A DNA stretch of 64,000 nt from positions 744,001-808,000 of the forward strand of contig CAWDDB010000008.1 in the NCBI GenBank assembly GCA_963800975.1, given 5' to 3'. A model generated the notes under the pieces. That model worked only from the letters and a program-made list of their open reading frames with translations. It did no database searches and was not told the origin of the DNA. The position numbers and the translations under genes are program-made. Positions 59,320 to 64,000 of the stretch are shown here, in pieces (the stretch's first letter is position 1; each line of letters begins with the position of its first letter). This DNA comes from JALYGY01 sp963800975 (GTDB lineage Bacteria > Actinomycetota > Rubrobacteria > Rubrobacterales > Rubrobacteraceae).

Positions 59320-60117
59320 GTGGAGAAACAGTACCGCGACGGCTCGAACCTGGGCGCTCGCGTCGCGCTTCAGGCGCGCTTCAGCACCAACCCCTACGGC
59401 TGGCAGCGGTGGGTCTTCGACCAGCTTGACCTGCCGCCCTCCGCCCGCCTTCTCGAGCTTGGCTGCGGACCAGGTCTGCTGTGGAAGGAGAACCTGGATC
59501 GCATCCCGCAGGACCTGAGCGTCACGCTCACGGACGCCTCGCCGGGTATGCTGCGCGAGGCGAAGCGCGACCTCTGCAACGATCCTCGCTTGCGGTTCGA
59601 GGTGGCCGACGCGCAGGAGATCCCTTTCCACGACAAAGCCTTCGACGCCGTCGTGGCCAACCACATGCTCTACCACGTGCCGGATCTGACGCGCGCCATC
59701 TCCGAAGCGGCCCGAGTCTTGAAACCCGGCGCATCCCTTTACGCCACGACCGTCGGCCGCGGCCACCTGCGCGAGATGGGACCCATGCTCGCGATCCTCG
59801 ACCCGGGGCACCTCCCCGACGCGCCTATCTGGTACTACCTGGCGTTCAACCTGGAGAACGGCGCGGTACACCTCTCGCGGTCGTTCTCCGAGGTGTCGCT
59901 GATCCCTTACGAAGACGCGCTCATCGTGACGGAGGCCCAACCGCTCGTGGACTACCTGCTCTCCACCCCGATCTCGCAATCGGCTTCAGAGCTGACCCCG
60001 CGGGGGGAGTTCCGAAACCGAGTTTCGGAGCTGGAGACGTTCCTCGAGAGAGAGCTGGAGGAGCGGGGCGAGATCCGGGTGTCCAAGCAAACCGGCATGT
60101 TCGTGGCCAGGGGTTAG
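59320..60117 (+). CDS. SAM-dependent methyltransferase
   Basis: 265 residues. Class I fold: ARLLELGCGPGLLWKENLDR is the SAM loop, LTDASPGMLREAK the acidic loop, ADAQEIPFHDKAFDAVVANH motif II and HMLYHVPDLTRAI. Substrate unknown. The GTG start lies six bases after TATCTT (59308-59313), one of the leaderless promoters of this window. The next gene starts three bases after its stop. Confidence 0.9.
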   Translation: MEKQYRDGSNLGARVALQARFSTNPYGWQRWVFDQLDLPPSARLLELGCGPGLLWKENLDRIPQDLSVTLTDASPGMLREAKRDLCNDPRLRFEVADAQEIPFHDKAFDAVVANHMLYHVPDLTRAISEAARVLKPGASLYATTVGRGHLREMGPMLAILDPGHLPDAPIWYYLAFNLENGAVHLSRSFSEVSLIPYEDALIVTEAQPLVDYLLSTPISQSASELTPRGEFRNRVSELETFLERELEERGEIRVSKQTGMFVARG

Positions 60118-60120
60118 CCC

Positions 60121-60864
60121 GTGCGCATCCTTATCCCCGAGCCACTTTCCCACCCCGAAGACGGACTCGGGTTGCAGCAGGCCGTGCTGGAGGAGATCGC
60201 CGCAGGCACACGCGGCCCGACCGCGCTCGCATGGTCCTCCCCACGCTACCTCGGGGTCACACGCCCGGAGACCCGCCTGCCCGGCTTCGGCCAGGCAGCG
60301 AGGGAGGCCGAGAGCCTGGGCTTCCCCGTACTGGTGCGCAACTCGGGCGGCGGGGCGGTGGCGGCGAACGAAGGCTCCGTCTCGTTCTCCCTCACCTTCC
60401 CCGTCTCCGACCTGCGCCACGGTCTCTACGAGCGCTACACGGAGGGCGTGGAGCTCGTCGCGGCGGCGCTGATGCGCCTGGGCGTCGGAGCCGAAGGCGG
60501 TCCCGTCGACGGCGAGTTTTGCCCCGGGGCCTACTCGGTCCGCTCTGGCGGGCCGCGCGGCATCAAGCACGCGGGGCTCGCCCAGAGGGTGACGCGCCGC
60601 GCCGCGCGCCTGGAGGCGCTCATCCTGGTCGCTCGTACTGCCGAGCTGGTGCCCGTGCTGCAAAGGTTCTACCGTGTCCTGCGCCTACCCTTCAGGCCGG
60701 AGAGCGTCGGGGACCTTCCGGCTACGGTTCCCCAGGTCGTCGAAGCGCTCGTCGCGGAGACGCGCGAGCGCCACGGTGGCGAGGTGACTCGGCCAGACGA
60801 GGCCATAATGGACAGGGCACGCGCCACGCGCGGGGGGTGGCGGGTCCTCCCCGAGACGGGGTAG
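60121..60864 (+). CDS. lipoate ligase/octanoyltransferase-family protein (LplA/LipM-like)
   Basis: 247 residues of the biotin/lipoate protein ligase fold. Hallmarks: LVRNSGGGAVAANEGSVSFS, FCPGAYSVRSGGPRGIKHAG with the conserved Lys, then AGLAQRVTRRA. These favour the LipM/LipL octanoyl- or lipoyl-transfer group over a plain LplA. GTG start. Its stop codon TAG forms the first half of the -10 box of the next gene. Confidence 0.82.
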   Translation: MRILIPEPLSHPEDGLGLQQAVLEEIAAGTRGPTALAWSSPRYLGVTRPETRLPGFGQAAREAESLGFPVLVRNSGGGAVAANEGSVSFSLTFPVSDLRHGLYERYTEGVELVAAALMRLGVGAEGGPVDGEFCPGAYSVRSGGPRGIKHAGLAQRVTRRAARLEALILVARTAELVPVLQRFYRVLRLPFRPESVGDLPATVPQVVEALVAETRERHGGEVTRPDEAIMDRARATRGGWRVLPETG

Positions 60865-60873
60865 AGTTGAGCG

Positions 60874-61491
60874 ATGATGGACCTGGCCTTCAACTCCTTC
60901 GTGACGCTGCTGGTGGTCATCGACCCGCCGGGGCTGGCCCCGATCTTCGCGGCCCTAACGCACGGCTACTCCGAGAAGCGCAAGCGGCAGACCGCGATAC
61001 GCGGCACCATCCTTGGGACAGCTATCCTGCTCGTCTTCGCGTTCCTGGGCGACGCGCTGCTTGCCGCCCTTGGCATAGGTCTGCCCGCGTTCCGTACCGC
61101 CGGGGGCATCCTGCTCTTCATCCTGGCCCTCGACATGATCTTCGCCAGCCCCTCCGGCCTGCGCTCGCGCACGGTGCGCGAGCAGGAGGAGATCTCCTAC
61201 GAGCACGATGTTTCCGTCTTCCCGCTCGCCATACCCCTGATCGGGGGCCCTGGCGCGATCACGACCGTCCTTCTCTACACCGGCGGTAGGGACCTGGCCG
61301 GTATTGCGGGGTTCGTGGTGGTGCTGCTCGCCGTTATGCTTCTAACCCTCGCCTCCCTCCTGCTCGCCCCCCGCATCATGCGGCTTTTCGGCGAGACCGG
61401 GGCCAGCGTCCTCACCCGCGTCCTCGGCGTGCTGCTGGCCGCTCTGGCCGTTCAGTTCGTCTTCGACGGTCTCGAATCGCTCCTCGCGTAA
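60874..61491 (+). CDS. MarC-family membrane protein
   Basis: 205 residues, six membrane helices. FVTLLVVIDPPGLAPIFAAL is the MarC opening; FRTAGGILLFILALDMIFA and the SVFPLAIPLIGGPGAITTVL repeat confirm it. Family function is unresolved. ATG six bases after TAGAGT (60862-60867), which overlaps the previous stop, so it appears leaderless. Confidence 0.92.
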   Translation: MMDLAFNSFVTLLVVIDPPGLAPIFAALTHGYSEKRKRQTAIRGTILGTAILLVFAFLGDALLAALGIGLPAFRTAGGILLFILALDMIFASPSGLRSRTVREQEEISYEHDVSVFPLAIPLIGGPGAITTVLLYTGGRDLAGIAGFVVVLLAVMLLTLASLLLAPRIMRLFGETGASVLTRVLGVLLAALAVQFVFDGLESLLA

Positions 61492-61602
61492 CCCCCGCTC
61501 TACGTGGATCGGTTCGTCCTCGACCACACGGTGCGGGCGGCTGGCGAACCGCTCGAGTGCGCGCTCACGGCTCACCATCGCCGGGCGTTTATACTCTCGT
61601 CT

Positions 61603-62316
61603 ATGGCGCGAGATCCCATAGTCCTGGTTGGCGGGTTGGTGTCGTGGCCGAGCAGGTACAGCGCCCTTGCACAGATTCTGCGCGAGATCTCCGGCTCCGA
61701 GGTGTACACGACGCCCCTCACGCCCCTGGACTGGCTCGCGGGACGCCTCAGGGGCTACGGGCAGCTCGTCTTCGAGGTGGCCAGCACCGTGGACAGGGCG
61801 TTGCTGGAGAGCGATTCGGGCAAGGCCATCCTGGTCGGGCACTCCGCGGGCGGCATCGCTTGCCGGGTCTACATCGGGGGCAATCCGCCGTTCGGGGGCC
61901 GCCGCTACTCGGGTCACAGGCGGGTGTCGCGCCTGATCACGCTCGGTACCCCTCACGTCGTATCGAAGGATGCCCTGAACCTGATCTCCAGGGTTAATGA
62001 ACTCTTCCCCGGCGCCCTGCACGAAACCGCGGGCCTGGAATACCTGTCCGTCGCGAGCGGGGCTGCTGACGGGGTGAGCTCGGCCCGTGCCCGGAAGCGC
62101 TACGAGCGGCTGGTCGACGACGGCAGGGTCGAGGGAGACGGGGTCGTGCCGGTCGAATCGGCGCTGCTGCCCGGCTCGGAGGCGGTTGTCCTGGACGACG
62201 TCTACCACAACGCGTTCTTCGGGCGCTGGTACGGCTCGGATAGGGAGGTGGTCGACGAGTGGTGGCCCGAGGAGCTGCGCGTTGACGCGAAACTGGCGGG
62301 TGAGCGGCGTGCATAA
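61603..62316 (+). CDS. alpha/beta hydrolase (lipase/esterase type)
   Basis: 237 residues. Nucleophile elbow VGHSAGGIACRVYIGG (Ser about 86), preceded by IVLVGGLVSWPSRYSALAQI. A His late in DDVYHNAFFGRWYG is the likely catalytic base, and GDGVVPVESALLPG carries the acid. ATG at 61603 is chosen because TATACT (61590-61595) ends seven bases before it; the frame is open upstream without similarity. Confidence 0.85.
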   Translation: MARDPIVLVGGLVSWPSRYSALAQILREISGSEVYTTPLTPLDWLAGRLRGYGQLVFEVASTVDRALLESDSGKAILVGHSAGGIACRVYIGGNPPFGGRRYSGHRRVSRLITLGTPHVVSKDALNLISRVNELFPGALHETAGLEYLSVASGAADGVSSARARKRYERLVDDGRVEGDGVVPVESALLPGSEAVVLDDVYHNAFFGRWYGSDREVVDEWWPEELRVDAKLAGERRA

Positions 62317-62357
62317 TGGGTCCCTGTTGCCGTCGGGCAAGGACGAGAGAGAGGAAG

Positions 62358-62987
62358 ATGCCGGCTGACGAGCACCCCGAAGGGGACCAGGGCGGCTGGG
62401 AGGTCCACGAGGCCGGCGCCGACGCGCTGAGGGAGGCCATGCGCCTCTTTCCGAGCGGCGTCACCGTGGTCACCGCTGGCCAGGAGGAACGCGCGGAGGG
62501 CATGACGGCAAACGCGGTGATCTCGGTGTCTCTCGACCCCCTCCTGTTCCTCGTCAGCGTGCACAAAGATGCCCGCATCAACCCCCGAATCAGGGAGGAG
62601 CGCTGCTTCGCCGTGAACGTCCTGGGCGCGCACCAGGAAGGGCTTTCCAGGCTGTTCGCGTCGCCCGAGCGGTCGAGCGGGCTGCCCGCCCTTCACTCCC
62701 TGGGCGGAGGATACGGGTCTACCGGAGCCCCGCTCGCGGCTGGCGCGCTCGCGGTGATCGAGTGCCAGCTCGAGACGGTCTACCCCGGCGGGGACCACGA
62801 GCTTTTTCTCGGGCGCGTCGTTGCCGTCAGATTGGGAGACACGCGCAAGGACCCCCTGATCTACCACGAAGGAGGCTACACCAGCCCGCGGCCGATCGAC
62901 CGCCCCGGCGAGTCCGGCGCTTTCGTGGACTCGGTCCGAGGCTTCGACGTCAGGTTGCAACGCCTCAAAGACCGCAGGAGCCGCTAG
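62358..62987 (+). CDS. flavin reductase-like FMN-binding protein
   Basis: 209 residues. DALREAMRLFPSGVTVVTAG, AEGMTANAVISVSLDPLLFL, FAVNVLGAHQEGLSRLFASP, the flavin-reductase split-barrel pattern. Probably NAD(P)H:flavin reductase or the small component of a two-component monooxygenase. The ATG at 62358 follows AGAGG closely; an ATG at 62316, overlapping the previous stop region, is an alternative. Confidence 0.85.
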   Translation: MPADEHPEGDQGGWEVHEAGADALREAMRLFPSGVTVVTAGQEERAEGMTANAVISVSLDPLLFLVSVHKDARINPRIREERCFAVNVLGAHQEGLSRLFASPERSSGLPALHSLGGGYGSTGAPLAAGALAVIECQLETVYPGGDHELFLGRVVAVRLGDTRKDPLIYHEGGYTSPRPIDRPGESGAFVDSVRGFDVRLQRLKDRRSR

Positions 62988-62994
62988 GAGACCT

Positions 62995-63831
62995 ATGTTC
63001 GACGAGAGCCTACTCGACATCGTCCGTCCCAGGCCCACGGATGACGCGGGCCTCGTCTACGTCGGCGGCATCGACGCCGACGGCATGATCCTGGGCGGCA
63101 CGGTCCGCTCTCCCGCATCGGGCGAGACCTACATGGTGAAGAACGGCTACCTGGACCTGCTCGGTAAACGCGCCGGCGCCCACAACATCGCCAACATCAC
63201 CAATTTTCTGCCGGGCGCGGGCCGCGGGTACGAACCCCTCTGGCGGGTGCGATCCCTGTCGTTGCTCACGGGCGAGCGCTTCTCGAACGAGCGGGAGTTG
63301 CAGACGATCTACGACCTGATCGGGGTGGAGCGCGGCGGACGCTACCTGGACCTCGGATGCTCGGCCGGTCTCTACACGCGCGGCCTTGCCCACCAGCTCG
63401 GCGCCCGGGGACAGGCGCTCGGGATAGACATCTCCCCCTCGATGCTCGGGGAAGCTGCCCGCCGCGCCAGGGGGTTCGGTGGCACGCCCTCGTTCGCCCG
63501 CGCCGACGTCCACAACCTCCCCTTCGCGGACGCCAGCTTCGCCGGAGCCGTCTGCGGCGGCACCCTGAACGAACTCGGGGACCCGGCCCGCGCCCTGCGC
63601 GAGACCCGCCGCGTCCTCGAACCCGGCGGACGACTCGCCATAATGGGCATCTTGCGTGCCCGAACCTCTCGCGGGCGACGCCTGCAAGGCTTTCTCTCGA
63701 CAGGCGGCATCCGGTTCTTCGACGAGGAGGAGCTAGGCAGCATGCTGGACCACGCTGGATTCGAGCCCGAGCCGCTAGTAACGCACGGCGCGGTCTTCTT
63801 TGCCGGCGCTAGTCGCCGGGATCGGCTCTAG
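62995..63831 (+). CDS. SAM-dependent methyltransferase with N-terminal extension
   Basis: 278 residues. Residues 20-55 form a small beta-rich extension like the Trm112/RlmA-type N-terminal domains but without the zinc cysteines (GTVRSPASGETYMVKNGYLD). The methyltransferase core has YLDLGCSAGLYTRGLAHQLG, LGIDISPSMLGEAARRA and NLPFADASFAGAVCGGTLNE. MenG/UbiE-like pattern; substrate unknown. ATG seven bases after the flavin reductase stop, with AGGAG. Confidence 0.85.
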   Translation: MFDESLLDIVRPRPTDDAGLVYVGGIDADGMILGGTVRSPASGETYMVKNGYLDLLGKRAGAHNIANITNFLPGAGRGYEPLWRVRSLSLLTGERFSNERELQTIYDLIGVERGGRYLDLGCSAGLYTRGLAHQLGARGQALGIDISPSMLGEAARRARGFGGTPSFARADVHNLPFADASFAGAVCGGTLNELGDPARALRETRRVLEPGGRLAIMGILRARTSRGRRLQGFLSTGGIRFFDEEELGSMLDHAGFEPEPLVTHGAVFFAGASRRDRL

Positions 63832-63851
63832 AGACAGCGCTTGGCATGCGG

Positions 63852-63893
63852 TATTATGCTTAAATGACGACGGTGCAAGAGCTGGCTTCCTAA
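63852..63893 (+). promoter_or_regulatory. TATTAT promoter with leaderless 9-codon frame
   Basis: TATTAT (63852-63857) is six bases before an ATG (63864) that opens MTTVQELAS and a stop (63891-63893). GAGGAG follows at 63894-63899 and then ATG at 63908. A leaderless mini-frame feeding into the next gene is possible. Confidence 0.45.
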
Positions 63894-63907
63894 GAGGAGC
63901 ACGCTGA

Positions 63908-63979
63908 ATGGATTTCGGTGCGAATGTGCCACTGATAGACCTGGACGGGCGACCCCTTCACTATGGCGCCAGAGCGTAG
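63908..63979 (+). CDS. short frame at the window end, possibly broken oxidoreductase start
   Basis: ATG with a good GAGGAG site begins MDFGANVPLIDLDGRPLHYG and stops after 23 residues. The opening resembles N-termini of LLM-class F420/FMN oxidoreductases (from memory). It is either a real short peptide, or a gene whose frame is broken just before the window ends; the remaining 21 bases cannot decide. Confidence 0.3.
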   Translation: MDFGANVPLIDLDGRPLHYGARA

Positions 63980-64000
63980 AGGCACGACATCCTACCTGCG

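Noticed and set aside
59481..61289. Long Arg/Pro-rich plus-strand frame of about 600 codons
   Set aside because: It runs across three well-recognised genes in a different frame and shows no domain.

Overview
The window is high-GC bacterial DNA with dense operons, many GTG and TTG start codons, leaderless promoters, and enzymes that make or use coenzyme F420 (cofC, cofD, cofE, a luciferase-like oxidoreductase, an FrhB-type protein). This fits an actinobacterium, most likely a Rubrobacter-like deep-branching lineage. The assignment comes from gene content and sequence style only; no database was searched.

Layout. 1-10441 (minus): a de novo purine operon, purA-purD-purE-purB-purC-purS-purQ-purL-cupin-purF-(NTF2-like), with overlapping start and stop codons; purD carries an apparent one-base frameshift. 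10603-12987 (minus): an orphan sugar-binding lipoprotein, a ParB/SerK-like protein and a 47-residue membrane peptide. 13030-13103: tRNA-Pro(GGG). 13163-16707 (plus): a resolvase-fold protein without its catalytic Ser, two small membrane proteins, an unusual intergenic array of hairpins, and a large OatA-like acyltransferase. 16860-20163: an OpuC-type osmoprotectant ABC transporter. 20305-24471: histidine degradation hutU-hutF-hutI, followed in frame by a coding stretch with no start codon. 24959-28510: two paralogous metallophosphoesterases around a SAM hydroxide adenosyltransferase and small proteins. 28.5-30.1 kb: degraded DNA with a 48-bp direct repeat, a LuxR helix-turn-helix remnant and a methyltransferase remnant.

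30382-41452: argH, a TetR regulator and its DUF1772 target with two clear palindromic operators, a cysteine-depleted SufU-like protein with a rhodanese, a DMT transporter, an ABC-2 exporter with a NarL-type two-component system, and two probable F420/FMN oxidoreductases (one a PPOX-nitroreductase fusion). 41497-43505: an RlpA-LysM cell-wall protein diverging from a membrane-anchored MerR-HTH/PASTA protein. 43603-50483 (minus): an assimilatory sulfate operon, cysH-sir-frhB-like-unknown-sat-cysC-TSUP, preceded by an Rrf2-type palindrome, a strong promoter and a leaderless cysteine-containing leader peptide. 50780-56607 (minus): ROK kinase, cofE (frameshifted), cofC, cofD, Nudix hydrolase, NTF2-like protein, PLP decarboxylase. 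57019-63831 (plus): glycosyltransferase, nucleotide-sugar dehydrogenase, two methyltransferases, lipoyl/octanoyl transferase, MarC protein, alpha/beta hydrolase, flavin reductase-like protein.

The best candidates for undescribed biology are (i) an FrhB-type F420H2 oxidoreductase next to a siroheme sulfite reductase, suggesting a split F420H2-dependent assimilatory sulfite reductase; (ii) a one-component transmembrane regulator with a cytoplasmic MerR HTH and an outside PASTA domain, divergent from an RlpA/LysM wall protein; and (iii) leaderless leader-peptide control of the sulfate operon. Two core genes (purD, cofE) have single-base frameshifts, so assembly error must be considered before biology is read into any broken frame.
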